From positions 1 to 64,000 of the forward strand of contig CANOCU010000005.1 in assembly GCA_947564645.1 (NCBI GenBank): DNA of 64,000 nucleotides, given 5' to 3'. The number at the start of each line of letters is the position of its first letter. Position 1 is the first letter of the stretch. The notes beneath the pieces were generated by a model, which worked only from the letters and a program-made list of their open reading frames with translations, was not told where the DNA came from and did not search any database. The stretch is from an uncultured Lachnospiraceae bacterium. Its GTDB lineage: Bacteria > Bacillota > Clostridia > Lachnospirales > Lachnospiraceae. Shown one piece after another: positions 46,468 to 55,265 of this stretch. The translations under genes were made by a program, and so were the position numbers.

Positions 46468-47454
46468 CTATCCCATATTTGTTTTAAATATAGTTTCCAA
46501 AAACAGCTGTTTCTCCCGCTCCTGGGCAAATAATTTCTCAATCTTCTCCATATTTCTGCCGGGGATCCAAGCCTTGCCCGTATTATAATAGAAGTTAACG
46601 ATCTTCCAGAACTTCTCGGGATAGGCCAGCCGATAATACAGCTGTCTGTAGTCCCCATCCGTCAACCCCTTTTCCTTATTATAACTCTCCAGAAGAAAAT
46701 TCCCAAGTGTTTGCGACCAGTTATTTTTTTCCAACAGTTTTCTGAGAAACAGATACAGATCCCGTACCGGATGATCACGCACACATTTCTCAAAGTTGAT
46801 CAGCACATTTCCTGTATCTGTCCGCAGGATATTGTGATACTGATAGTCGCCGTGACATACCACGGTAAACCCACAAGAATCTTCCTCATAGGCATAATAC
46901 CGCAATTCATCGGTAATTTGCAAGGCATTATTCATGAAATAATCATAATGCTTCATCAAATAGATCTCAAAATCCGTTTTCTGACTCTTTTCCTGCAGAA
47001 ATTTCCTGACTTTTTTTAATTCCCGGTTATGCTTCTCATATTCATTCTCTATCCGGTACACAGGCTGACTTAAAAGTTCTTCACATGAAGAAAGGTCTGC
47101 CGCTTTATGAAGCTTTGCCAGAGTGCAGACCGCCTGGCTGCATTCGTCAATATCCCTGTAATTGCACTCTCTTCCTTCATAATAAGACTTCACTATATAG
47201 GGTGTGCCATCCACATCTGTGGCGATCAGCTCCTCTTCTTTCGTCCGCAGGATAGACTCCACCTGCACCATACCGCTTTCATTGATATGTTTCAACAGGA
47301 AATCCTGAAAATTTACCTTATCGACCGGTCCGCCGTATTCCTTCAGAATAAGCAGTCCCTTATCTGACTCGCAAAGGATCGCACCTCTTCCTTTCCAAGT
47401 CCGGCTTACTTCTATTTCATAATGATCCAATAAACTGACAGCTCTGTCATTCAC
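46468..47454 (-). CDS. CotS family spore coat protein (kinase-fold)
   Basis: A 328-residue protein of the CotS/CotI group, which has an aminoglycoside-phosphotransferase-like fold and is found in spore coats. The catalytic-loop equivalent is CHGDYQYHNIL (about 199-209), but the DFD/DFG-type metal motif reads LINFEK, so kinase activity is doubtful. It starts with GTG 47454, with a GGGGGG ribosome site that lies at the foot of a hairpin (47465-47500). Confidence 0.85.
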   Translation of the reverse strand: MNDRAVSLLDHYEIEVSRTWKGRGAILCESDKGLLILKEYGGPVDKVNFQDFLLKHINESGMVQVESILRTKEEELIATDVDGTPYIVKSYYEGRECNYRDIDECSQAVCTLAKLHKAADLSSCEELLSQPVYRIENEYEKHNRELKKVRKFLQEKSQKTDFEIYLMKHYDYFMNNALQITDELRYYAYEEDSCGFTVVCHGDYQYHNILRTDTGNVLINFEKCVRDHPVRDLYLFLRKLLEKNNWSQTLGNFLLESYNKEKGLTDGDYRQLYYRLAYPEKFWKIVNFYYNTGKAWIPGRNMEKIEKLFAQEREKQLFLETIFKTNMG

Positions 47455-47464
47455 ACGAATACCC

Positions 47465-47500
47465 CCCGCTTTCTCGTCTATCTTATCTTATGAAAGCGGG
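47465..47500 (-). promoter_or_regulatory. Hairpin next to the cotS-like ribosome binding site
   Basis: CCCGCTTT and AAAGCGGG pair perfectly around a 20-nt loop. On the minus strand the second arm runs directly into the GGG of the ribosome binding site of the gene starting at 47454, and there is no U-run, so translational control is more likely than termination. Confidence 0.45.
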
Positions 47501-47536
47501 CCCCAAAGTATGTGTATGAAAAGAGAGGAAGATTTT

Positions 47537-48877
47537 CTAAGATGTCAAAGAATGCCGTTCCCTGCAGATACGAAAAAGCTCTTCCCGTGTGTTGCGCTGC
47601 GGTTCATCCAACACGATATCCAACAATTCTCTAAGAAGCCGTCCCATCTCCTTCCCGGGCGGCATACCCAGGGCGATCAGATCAGATCCCGTAATCGCCA
47701 GATCTTTCAGACTCATACAATCCTGCCGCCTGCAGATATCTTCATAAAGCTGCTGTATGTACTCTAGATCGGCAAATTTCTCCTGGCGCAGATAATCACT
47801 CTGGGCAATAATATCGGCACGTTTTACGGCAAACAGCATTCTGAAGATATCTTCTCCCATCCGGCTGACTGCCCGTCGTACCCCGGCAGGCGTTGTCCCC
47901 ACCTTCTGATCGTGATACTTCACGATTCTGGTCACTTTGTCTATCGTTTCATTATCGAATTTCAACCGGCGAAGGATCTGCATTGTCATCCGTGCACCTG
48001 TATCTGCATGTCCTCTGTTATGCGTGATCCCCTTCTCATCCGTCGTCTGTGTCTGAGGTTTACCGATATCATGAAAAAGCATCCCCAAACGCAGCGTTTT
48101 ATCCGGTTCCACTGCCTCCATGGCGTGCAGGATATGTTCTCCCACACTGTAACAGTGATGCGGATTGTTCTGTAAAGTTTCCATGCAAAGATCAAATTCC
48201 GGCAGGATCTGCCTCGTTATTCCCACTTCATAGGCCATACGCAGATAATCTGGGTGGTCCGACACCACCAGCTTAACAAGCTCCGTCTGGATCCGTTCCG
48301 CACTGATCATATTAAGGTTCGGCGCCAGTTTGCGGATCGCATCCTTCGTATCTTCTGTGATCTGGTAACCAAGCTGTGCGGAGAAGCGGACAGCCCGCAG
48401 CATACGCAGCGCATCCTCCGTAAAACGCTCCCTGGCATCGCCCACACAACGTATCACACCCTTTTCTATATCCTGGATCCCCCCGAAAATATCCACCAGA
48501 CCGGTTTCCTCATTATATGCCATGGCATTGATCGTGAAATCCCGGCGCTTTAGGTCTTCCTCAAGGCTGACGGTAAACGTTACTTCCCTTGGATGTCTTT
48601 TGTCCTCGTATTCTCCGTCGATACGATAAGTAGTTACCTCAAAACTCTCTTTGTCCATCATGACCGTCACCGTGCCATGCTTAATCCCGGTATCGATCGT
48701 TCTGGCAAAAAGACGTTTCGTCTCCTCAGGCTTCGCAGAGGTGGTAATGTCCCAGTCATTGGGGATTCTGCCCAGTATGGAATCCCGAATACAGCCACCC
48801 ACGGCATAGGCTTCATATCCCGCCATCGTCAATGTCTCAATGATCTTATGCACTTTATCGGGAAGCTGTATTTTCAT
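47537..48877 (-). CDS. cca: CCA tRNA nucleotidyltransferase
   Basis: A 446-residue class II enzyme that adds or repairs CCA at tRNA 3' ends. The head domain has AVGGCIRDSILGRIPNDWDITT with the DxD metal pair (DWD), then RRDFTINAMAYN. A C-terminal HD-type region (MLFHDIGKPQT, about 240-250) is present, as in many clostridial forms. GGAAAGGA precedes the ATG. Transcribed with the 79-residue gene upstream of it or separately. Confidence 0.95.
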   Translation of the reverse strand: MKIQLPDKVHKIIETLTMAGYEAYAVGGCIRDSILGRIPNDWDITTSAKPEETKRLFARTIDTGIKHGTVTVMMDKESFEVTTYRIDGEYEDKRHPREVTFTVSLEEDLKRRDFTINAMAYNEETGLVDIFGGIQDIEKGVIRCVGDARERFTEDALRMLRAVRFSAQLGYQITEDTKDAIRKLAPNLNMISAERIQTELVKLVVSDHPDYLRMAYEVGITRQILPEFDLCMETLQNNPHHCYSVGEHILHAMEAVEPDKTLRLGMLFHDIGKPQTQTTDEKGITHNRGHADTGARMTMQILRRLKFDNETIDKVTRIVKYHDQKVGTTPAGVRRAVSRMGEDIFRMLFAVKRADIIAQSDYLRQEKFADLEYIQQLYEDICRRQDCMSLKDLAITGSDLIALGMPPGKEMGRLLRELLDIVLDEPQRNTREELFRICRERHSLTS

Positions 48878-48915
48878 GTGGATTCCTTTCCTTCTCTGTT
48901 TTGTTATCAGGCATC

Positions 48916-49155
48916 TCAGCCTATACCCGGTCCCTGAAATATTTTGTTGACATCTTCCAGATGAAGATCCGGCTCTTCATCCTCCTTTGCCAGAGAACTG
49001 ACCAGTTTCTCTATCTCTTTGCCGGACATTGCGCCGCGGCTCCGCTCAATAAATTCTTCCTTCTCGTCGTCGGTCATATCAACAAACTGATCCATGGCCG
49101 CGCGATTTGTCGTGATCGCAAGTCCCAGATCCAACGGTAAATTTTGATAATCCAT
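48916..49155 (-). CDS. Small conserved acidic protein, function unknown
   Basis: A 79-residue soluble protein starting MDYQNLPLDLGLAITTNRAAM. The central region DMTDDEKEEFIERSRGAMSGKEIEKLV is helical. AGGAGG lies upstream of the ATG, so expression is likely. Similar small proteins occur in Lachnospiraceae; I know no function. It lies 38 bp before cca. Confidence 0.65.
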   Translation of the reverse strand: MDYQNLPLDLGLAITTNRAAMDQFVDMTDDEKEEFIERSRGAMSGKEIEKLVSSLAKEDEEPDLHLEDVNKIFQGPGIG

Positions 49156-49282
49156 CTTCTTTTCATCCTCCTGTTAAGTTCAATGCCTTATTGCGAAACA
49201 GCCATTGCCGTGAAACTTTCTCACGTTATTTCAACGGTTCCCGCATAGCATGTGCAGGATGAAAAAAATTATACCAGGCCCT

Positions 49283-51214
49283 TTATTTCTCCGGCAGCCA
49301 GACTCTCATCTGGTTCAGGCCGCGGTTTCCCCACGCATAATAGGGAATCAGCGTAATCTGACAGTCCTCCCCTGTCGGCGCTTCGTAGCTGTACAGCTTA
49401 TCACTTATCGTTTCCCGATACCCTTCCGCATACAATTCCTGAATCCCGTACAGCTTATCCGGCAGATATTCGCCCACCGTAACCGCACCACCTTTTTTCA
49501 AAGAAAGAGACAGAACATCCCCGTCGTTATCAACACCTTCCGCACAATAGATCAACGGTCCTCTCTGAACGGCTGCTTTTCCGGTATTGGCAGAAACCCT
49601 GTTGCACGTATATACCTTTCTGACAATCATCTGAAGTTCCACGGTCAGCACGTCATCCGCCCCGAAATCTCTGTGCACAAACGCATAACCGCTCTCCTCC
49701 ATCTCATATTGTATGGGCTCACCGTTCAGACAGATCACCGTCTCTGTGCTCCATGCCGGAATACGGACCGCCAAAGGTACTGACATCGTCTCTCCTTCCG
49801 GTTCAAACCGGTAAGTGATCTTATTGCCATAAGGATATGCCGTCTCCAATCTGATCCTGCCGCCGAACTGATCGCTTACATCGAGTATTCCGCCAACAAA
49901 CAGATTGGAAAACAGCCTGTCGGGCAATATATGCCATGCATACTCTGACAAAGAAGACAAAAGCCTTGCCACATTGGGTGGGCAGCATGCACAGGCAAAC
50001 CATTTCGGCCGCACGGGCAGCGCGTGCTTATGAGTCTGCGCCTCCCCGGAAATTCCCGGCAGAGCCTCCAGCGGATTCACATAGAAAAATTTCGTCCCAT
50101 CCAGCTGCATTCCGGCCAGAACGCAATTGTACAGCGCACGTTCCATCTCATCCGCATATTTACGGTCTCTTTCCAGATACAGCATTTTATTGGCAAAAAA
50201 GATCAAACCGATGGCGGCACAGGTTTCTGCGTACGCCGTATCGTTAGGCAGATGATAATCCTTCGTAAAAGCCTCGCCCTCATACGCCGAACCGATCGCG
50301 CCTGTTACATACATTCTGCTCTGGGTAATATTATTCCAGAGAGTCTTACAGGCCTCCGCCAGCGTTGTATCCCCCGTCTCCATGGCAGCATCCGCCATGC
50401 CTGTGTAGAGATAGACCGCCCGTACTGCATGTCCGACCGCCTTCTTCTGCATTCTGACCGGCTCTGCGCACTGATTATATTCCGTATCAACAGTCCTGTT
50501 CCCCCAGACTGTCCAGTTGTTCCGTTTCTTTTCCTTGCTATAATAATCGCTGTCAACACCTCTTACATTGATGAAATGAAGCGCCAGTTCCTTATATCTC
50601 TCCTCTTTCGTGCAGCGGAACAGACGCATCAACGCCAGCTCGATCTCCGGATGCCCGGGATACCCTTCTGCGCCTTCTTCGATAAAATGTCTGTAAATAT
50701 GATCTGCCATACCACACATAATATCCAGAAGCCTGGATTTACCGGTACACTCTGCATAAGCCACCGCCGCTTCGATCATATGTCCGGCACAGTAAAGTTC
50801 ATGAGCTTCATGAAGATTTGTCCATCTCTTGTCCGGCTCTTTTACCGTAAAATAAGTATTCAGATACCCGTCCTCATGCTGTGCGCTGCCGATCAGTTCT
50901 ATGATCTCGTCACAGCGTTTCTCCAGTTCCGGATCCGGATTCTGTGCAAGACAGTAAGCCGCGCCTTCCAGCCACTTTGCTACATCACTGTCCTGGAAGA
51001 CCATACCGTAAAATTCACCTTCACATTTACCGGTATGTAATTTCTCCGCTGCCATGCGGAAATTCTCGATACAATGGCTTTTCTCCGCTCCCTCGATCCG
51101 GTCATTTAGCGCATTCTCCTGATAAGGCAGAACCACATCCTTAACCAGCTTCGCATATCTGCCGAAGAAACCGTCTGTCATTTCAAATTTTTTTACCAAT
51201 TTCAGATCACCCAT
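49283..51214 (-). CDS. GH127 beta-L-arabinofuranosidase family enzyme
   Basis: A 643-residue cytosolic glycosidase of GH127 (HypBA1-like), which releases beta-L-arabinofuranose from plant glycans. The catalytic domain is an alpha/alpha barrel; the cysteine-rich zinc/nucleophile segment FACACCPPNVARLLSSL (about residue 410-427) carries the likely nucleophile Cys. No signal peptide is present. ATG 51214 has GGAGG 8 nt upstream. A TATAAT -10 (51252-51247) suggests its own promoter, separate from the sialic acid operon that ends just before. Confidence 0.92.
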   Translation of the reverse strand: MGDLKLVKKFEMTDGFFGRYAKLVKDVVLPYQENALNDRIEGAEKSHCIENFRMAAEKLHTGKCEGEFYGMVFQDSDVAKWLEGAAYCLAQNPDPELEKRCDEIIELIGSAQHEDGYLNTYFTVKEPDKRWTNLHEAHELYCAGHMIEAAVAYAECTGKSRLLDIMCGMADHIYRHFIEEGAEGYPGHPEIELALMRLFRCTKEERYKELALHFINVRGVDSDYYSKEKKRNNWTVWGNRTVDTEYNQCAEPVRMQKKAVGHAVRAVYLYTGMADAAMETGDTTLAEACKTLWNNITQSRMYVTGAIGSAYEGEAFTKDYHLPNDTAYAETCAAIGLIFFANKMLYLERDRKYADEMERALYNCVLAGMQLDGTKFFYVNPLEALPGISGEAQTHKHALPVRPKWFACACCPPNVARLLSSLSEYAWHILPDRLFSNLFVGGILDVSDQFGGRIRLETAYPYGNKITYRFEPEGETMSVPLAVRIPAWSTETVICLNGEPIQYEMEESGYAFVHRDFGADDVLTVELQMIVRKVYTCNRVSANTGKAAVQRGPLIYCAEGVDNDGDVLSLSLKKGGAVTVGEYLPDKLYGIQELYAEGYRETISDKLYSYEAPTGEDCQITLIPYYAWGNRGLNQMRVWLPEK

Positions 51215-51354
51215 TTTGAAACCCTCCATTTTGATTAATTATATGTATTATAATTTTATTTCTATGGATATAAGTAAGCCGCTTCGCATAGGAAGGGCAT
51301 CGTGTTACATTGAATTTGCAGCAGATGTCTGTCCATTATTCCGTCACCGTCTTC

Positions 51355-52212
51355 CTATACCAGCTTGTCCGTCACCGCACCGGACGAAATTCGATTATTG
51401 TGCACGGATTCCGTCTCATTTCTCTTATAATATTCCCGAAAAAGAATATCCACCAGAAACAGCTGCCCAAGCTTCGTACTCATGGAACCTCCGTCGAGAG
51501 GGTCCTCGTCAGAGCCGCTTAACAGTACCGCATCCGCGTAAGCCGTCAGCGGCGATTTGATAAATCTGGTAATGGCGACGATCCCGGCGCCGGCTTCCTT
51601 GGCTAACTGAGCCACATGAATATTGTCTTTCGTCGCCCCGGAATAAGATATGATCACGATCAGGTCGGAAGCATCCGCCATGGCCGCAGACATGGCCTGC
51701 ATATGCGGATCCGTGATACAATGTACCTTCCTGGTAATGCGCATAAACCGGTTTGTCGCCTCCTGTGCTGTCAGCAGACTGTTCCCGATCCCGAAGAAAT
51801 AGATATTGCCGGCATTCTGCATCAGAGAAAGCGTCTTCTCCAACTGCACCTCACTTAGCAGGGCATTGGTCTCCTTCAATGCCGAAATACTGCTGCACAT
51901 GATCCTCTCGGCGGACTCCAACACCGAATTATCACTGCTTTCTTCTCTTTCGCTCTTCTCTTCGGCATTCTGTCTCATATGCAGACTGATGGATATCTTC
52001 ATCTTAAATTCCTGATATCCTTTCAGCTTCATCGTCCTGCAGAACCGGTGGACACTGGCATCAGCCACCTTACATGCCTCCGAAAGATCCGTAATGGACA
52101 TGAAGATCACCTGTTCCGGATGCTTCAGCACGAAATCGGCCACCTTCTTTTCTACTTTTGTAAACTGATTATATGCGGATTGTATCTCCAATAATAAATT
52201 CTGCTGCTCCAT
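51355..52212 (-). CDS. MurR/RpiR family transcriptional regulator
   Basis: A 285-residue regulator with an N-terminal RpiR helix-turn-helix (MSITDLSEACKVADASVHRFCRTM, about 38-61) and a C-terminal SIS domain that binds sugar phosphates (FGIGNSLLTAQEATNRFMRI and DLIVIISYSGATKDN). As the last gene of the sialic acid cluster it is the likely NanR-type regulator sensing ManNAc-6-P or GlcN-6-P; this is inferred from position. The second Met (52212) has GGAG 6 nt upstream; 52224 is possible. Confidence 0.92.
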   Translation of the reverse strand: MEQQNLLLEIQSAYNQFTKVEKKVADFVLKHPEQVIFMSITDLSEACKVADASVHRFCRTMKLKGYQEFKMKISISLHMRQNAEEKSEREESSDNSVLESAERIMCSSISALKETNALLSEVQLEKTLSLMQNAGNIYFFGIGNSLLTAQEATNRFMRITRKVHCITDPHMQAMSAAMADASDLIVIISYSGATKDNIHVAQLAKEAGAGIVAITRFIKSPLTAYADAVLLSGSDEDPLDGGSMSTKLGQLFLVDILFREYYKRNETESVHNNRISSGAVTDKLV

Positions 52213-52244
52213 CCTGATCTCCATACCCCTTCCGGTCCGGCATA

Positions 52245-53177
52245 CTAAAGCCTGTCATGGCCATCCGGGCCATCCCCGTATCCCAGACAGGACAGGTTTC
52301 CCTCCGCTGCCGCTCCGATCCCGTACATGCCGGCCCTGTTTCCAAGCGCCGCCTTCCTGATATCAACATTCCGGAAGGAAGGCATGATCTTACCGTACAC
52401 CCGCTCCCGTACGCCGCAAAGCGCGTAATCCTGCTCCATCACACCGCCGCCCAGAATAACCGCCGCCGGGTTAAAGATATGGATCAAGGTCACGATACCG
52501 ACCGCGGTCTCACCGATCCATTCATCGACGATCCTTCTCACATTTTCATGTCCCAGACTGGCAAAAACAGCCCTTCCATCCGTAAGCTGTGGACAGACGC
52601 GCCGCGCACGTTCCACCAGTGCGGCGGCTGATGCAGATTTCTCATAACAGCGCTCATACCTGTCTTCCTCTGCCATCTGCCCTCCGTAATACAGCGCCAT
52701 CGCTCCGAACTCTCCCGCGGAAAAGCTGCTGCCCCGATACAGCCTGCCGTCCAGAAAGACCGCGCCGCCGATACCGGTCCCAAATGTCATACACAGAAAA
52801 TCCCGCTGTCCGATACCGGCGCCAAATACGGCTTCTCCGATACCGGCAGCATTTACGTCGTTCTCCACCACGACCGGCAGGCCGAAGGCCTCCTCCATCA
52901 GCTGTCGTACACGCATCCCCGTATATCCCGGCACATTGTCGTTCGCATAGAGGATCCGGCCCTCCACAGGATCCACCTGACCGGTCGTGCTGATACCGAT
53001 CTTATCGAAAGAATGCCGCTCCTGATAACGCCTGACCAGAGCTTCCACCTTCCGCATCAGACAGCTTCCGCCGCGCCCGGCGTCCGATGCACACTCCTGT
53101 ACATCCGCCAGTTCTCCGTCCTGGTAGACTGCCGATTTGATGGACGTGCCGCCGATATCCAATACCATGACCTTCAT
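52245..53177 (-). CDS. nanK: ROK family kinase, probable N-acetylmannosamine kinase
   Basis: A 310-residue ROK kinase. Motifs are VLDIGGTSIKSAVY (4-17), TGIGGAVFLDG near 132 and GGGVMEQ near 245. The usual ROK zinc Cys cluster is replaced by ERCYEKSASAAALVERA, a form seen in NanK-like and other ROK proteins. ATG 53177 overlaps the yhcH stop (ATGA). Position next to nanE and nanA makes ManNAc the likely substrate, giving ManNAc-6-phosphate. Confidence 0.88.
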   Translation of the reverse strand: MKVMVLDIGGTSIKSAVYQDGELADVQECASDAGRGGSCLMRKVEALVRRYQERHSFDKIGISTTGQVDPVEGRILYANDNVPGYTGMRVRQLMEEAFGLPVVVENDVNAAGIGEAVFGAGIGQRDFLCMTFGTGIGGAVFLDGRLYRGSSFSAGEFGAMALYYGGQMAEEDRYERCYEKSASAAALVERARRVCPQLTDGRAVFASLGHENVRRIVDEWIGETAVGIVTLIHIFNPAAVILGGGVMEQDYALCGVRERVYGKIMPSFRNVDIRKAALGNRAGMYGIGAAAEGNLSCLGYGDGPDGHDRL

Positions 53178-53635
53178 AGCGCCACCTGCCCGGCAATCTT
53201 TATGACCGCTTTCCTCACCGCTTTGCTGTCGGAACCGTCCGGCGCGATACCCGGCATATGATATTCCCCTGCCCGGTACAGCGCGAAATATCCTCTCTTC
53301 AACGTACACTCGGCCACAGAGAGACATTGTACCAATCCGATGTCCTGCCGGTATTCCTGAATCTGCGCTGTCACTTCCCCGCCAAGAAAGATCCGCTCCT
53401 GTCCTTCTATCCCGATCTGCAGATCCATGTACTGCCTGTGATACTCATACTGTCCCTGCGCGATCTTTTTTGTGTACGCATCCGATACCTGCATGTAGAC
53501 CTGTTCGCCGTCTATCCGGGTTCTTCCCACAGGCAGGCTGCTTAGATCCGTTTGCATCAGAAATGCGATCGCCTTATCCAGATTTGCATGTATTCCCTTG
53601 TAATTTGGTAAATTTTCTATTCTATCAAATATCAT
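53174..53635 (-). CDS. YhcH/YjgK/YiaL family protein, probable sialic acid anomerase
   Basis: A 153-residue cupin-like beta-barrel protein of the DUF386 family. The metal site residues are visible in EYHRQYMDLQIGIEGQE (H, E) and in RAGEYHMPGIA (H). E. coli YhcH (NanQ) speeds anomer interconversion of N-acetylneuraminate; the operon context fits that role. It precedes the kinase with a 4-nt overlap and follows nanE by 7 bp. Confidence 0.9.
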   Translation of the reverse strand: MIFDRIENLPNYKGIHANLDKAIAFLMQTDLSSLPVGRTRIDGEQVYMQVSDAYTKKIAQGQYEYHRQYMDLQIGIEGQERIFLGGEVTAQIQEYRQDIGLVQCLSVAECTLKRGYFALYRAGEYHMPGIAPDGSDSKAVRKAVIKIAGQVAL

Positions 53636-53642
53636 AATATAC

Positions 53643-54332
53643 TCATCCTAAATTTTCTATACTTTTTACGTAATATTTTGTGATCAGCTGCGGCCTGGTG
53701 ATCGCCGCACCGATCACCGCACAGAAGGCGCCGCACCTGAATGTCTGCCGCAGATCTTCTCCGCTCCAGATGCCGCCCTCCGCAATGACCGGCCTTACGG
53801 TTTTCTCCCGCAGTTTCTTGATCAGCTCCAGGTTCGGCAGTTTTATATGTTCCGTATACGGCGTATAGCCGGCCAATGTTGTCCCGATCACATCAAATCC
53901 GATCTCTTCCGCATGAATCCCTTCCTCCAGCGTCGAGCAGTCAGCCATAAAAAGCTGCTGCGGATAGTCTGCGCGGATCTCCTTAAAGAAATCGTCCAGA
54001 CTGATATTTCCCGGTCTTTTCCTTCCGGTAGCATCCATGGCAATGATCTCTGCCCCGGCAGCAACCAGATCGTCCACTTCTTTTCTGGTCGGTGTGATAA
54101 ACACTTCCGTATCCGGATACTGTACCTTCACGATGCCGATCAGAGGAAGCTTGACATTCTTCTTGATCTCACGGATATCTTCCACAGAGTTGGCCCGAAT
54201 CCCGACGGCTCCTCCCTCCTGCGCCGCAACCGCCATCCGCGCCATGATAAAGGAACTGTGCAGCGGCTCATCCTCCAACGCCTGGCAGGATACGATGAGT
54301 CCCCCTTTAATCTTCTGTAAAACAGGATTCAT
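53643..54332 (-). CDS. nanE: N-acylglucosamine-6-phosphate 2-epimerase
   Basis: A 229-residue TIM-barrel enzyme converting ManNAc-6-P to GlcNAc-6-P. Typical segments are GGLIVSCQALEDEPLH at the start, AVGIRANSVEDI, the lysine in GIVKVQYPDTEVFITPT, and VIAEGGIWSGED. GGGAG precedes the ATG, 3 bp after the nanA stop. Standard step of sialic acid use. Confidence 0.96.
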   Translation of the reverse strand: MNPVLQKIKGGLIVSCQALEDEPLHSSFIMARMAVAAQEGGAVGIRANSVEDIREIKKNVKLPLIGIVKVQYPDTEVFITPTRKEVDDLVAAGAEIIAMDATGRKRPGNISLDDFFKEIRADYPQQLFMADCSTLEEGIHAEEIGFDVIGTTLAGYTPYTEHIKLPNLELIKKLREKTVRPVIAEGGIWSGEDLRQTFRCGAFCAVIGAAITRPQLITKYYVKSIENLG

Positions 54333-54335
54333 ATT

Positions 54336-55265
54336 CTACTCCCTTCTTTTCCTACAGTATCTGGAAAGCGCTTCTTCGATCTGCGTTACAATGTGGTCGA
54401 TCGTTTCCATGTCCTGCGCGATGATCTGCGGCAGAGGTTCCCGCACGCAGCCGATATCCACCCCTTCTCTTCTCCGCAGGATCTCTTTCATCACCGCATA
54501 GAGATTTCCGTGACACGCACACATCCTGTCAATAATGCGGTCAACCGCCGTCTGGATCTCCAAAGCCCTCTGGCAGTCCCCTTCTTTCAACAGTGCATTC
54601 ATCCTCAGAAACAACTCCGGCATGACCCCGTAAGTTCCGCCAATGCCGCCGTCCGCCCCCATAATGCGTCCGGCTATAAACTGTTCGTCTACCCCGTTAA
54701 AGACAATAAAATCACTGCCGCCGGTCATTTTCTGGATCTGAATGTCCTGAACGGCCATACTGCTGTTCTTCACGCCGACCACTCTTTTGTTGCACAGCAT
54801 GGTACGAAGCAGATCCTGTGTCAGGGCCGTTCCCGCCAGCTGCGGAATGTTATAGATGATAAAATCCGTATCCGGCGCCGCATCGGAAATGGTATTCCAG
54901 TACGCGGCAATGGCGTGTTCCGGCAGTTTAAAATAGATCGGCGGAATGGACGCGACGGCATCTGCCCCTGCGGCCTGCGCAAAAGCGGCAAGCCGGCAGC
55001 TGTCCCTCGTGTTATTACATGCCACATGCACGATCACCGGAATCTGACCGGCCGTCTCCTCCATCACCCACTCTATGGTCTTCTTTCTCTCCTCCACACT
55101 CTGATAGATACATTCTCCCGAAGATCCGCCCACATAGATCCCGTCGATCCCTTTTCCCATCAGATGTCTTACAAACCGCTTTGTGCGCTCTTTTGACACT
55201 TCGCCGTTTTTGTCATAACAGGCATAGAGAGCCGGGATGATTCCTTCGTATTTTCTGTTTTTCAT
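54336..55265 (-). CDS. nanA: N-acetylneuraminate lyase (DHDPS/NAL superfamily)
   Basis: A 309-residue class I aldolase that splits Neu5Ac into ManNAc and pyruvate. The family motifs are GGSSGECIYQS (GS[ST]GE type, 42-52), the Tyr in FIIYNIPQLAG (about 137) and the Schiff-base Lys in VVGVKNSS (about 165). AGAGGAG precedes the ATG, which overlaps the preceding stop by 3-4 nt. Substrate is assigned from the nanE/nanK/sialidase context, since the superfamily also includes other lyases. Confidence 0.92.
   Translation of the reverse strand: MKNRKYEGIIPALYACYDKNGEVSKERTKRFVRHLMGKGIDGIYVGGSSGECIYQSVEERKKTIEWVMEETAGQIPVIVHVACNNTRDSCRLAAFAQAAGADAVASIPPIYFKLPEHAIAAYWNTISDAAPDTDFIIYNIPQLAGTALTQDLLRTMLCNKRVVGVKNSSMAVQDIQIQKMTGGSDFIVFNGVDEQFIAGRIMGADGGIGGTYGVMPELFLRMNALLKEGDCQRALEIQTAVDRIIDRMCACHGNLYAVMKEILRRREGVDIGCVREPLPQIIAQDMETIDHIVTQIEEALSRYCRKRRE

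Noticed and set aside
50024-51040. 338-codon plus-strand frame opposite the GH127 gene
   Set aside because: Antisense to a well-supported enzyme; no ribosome site or recognisable domain.
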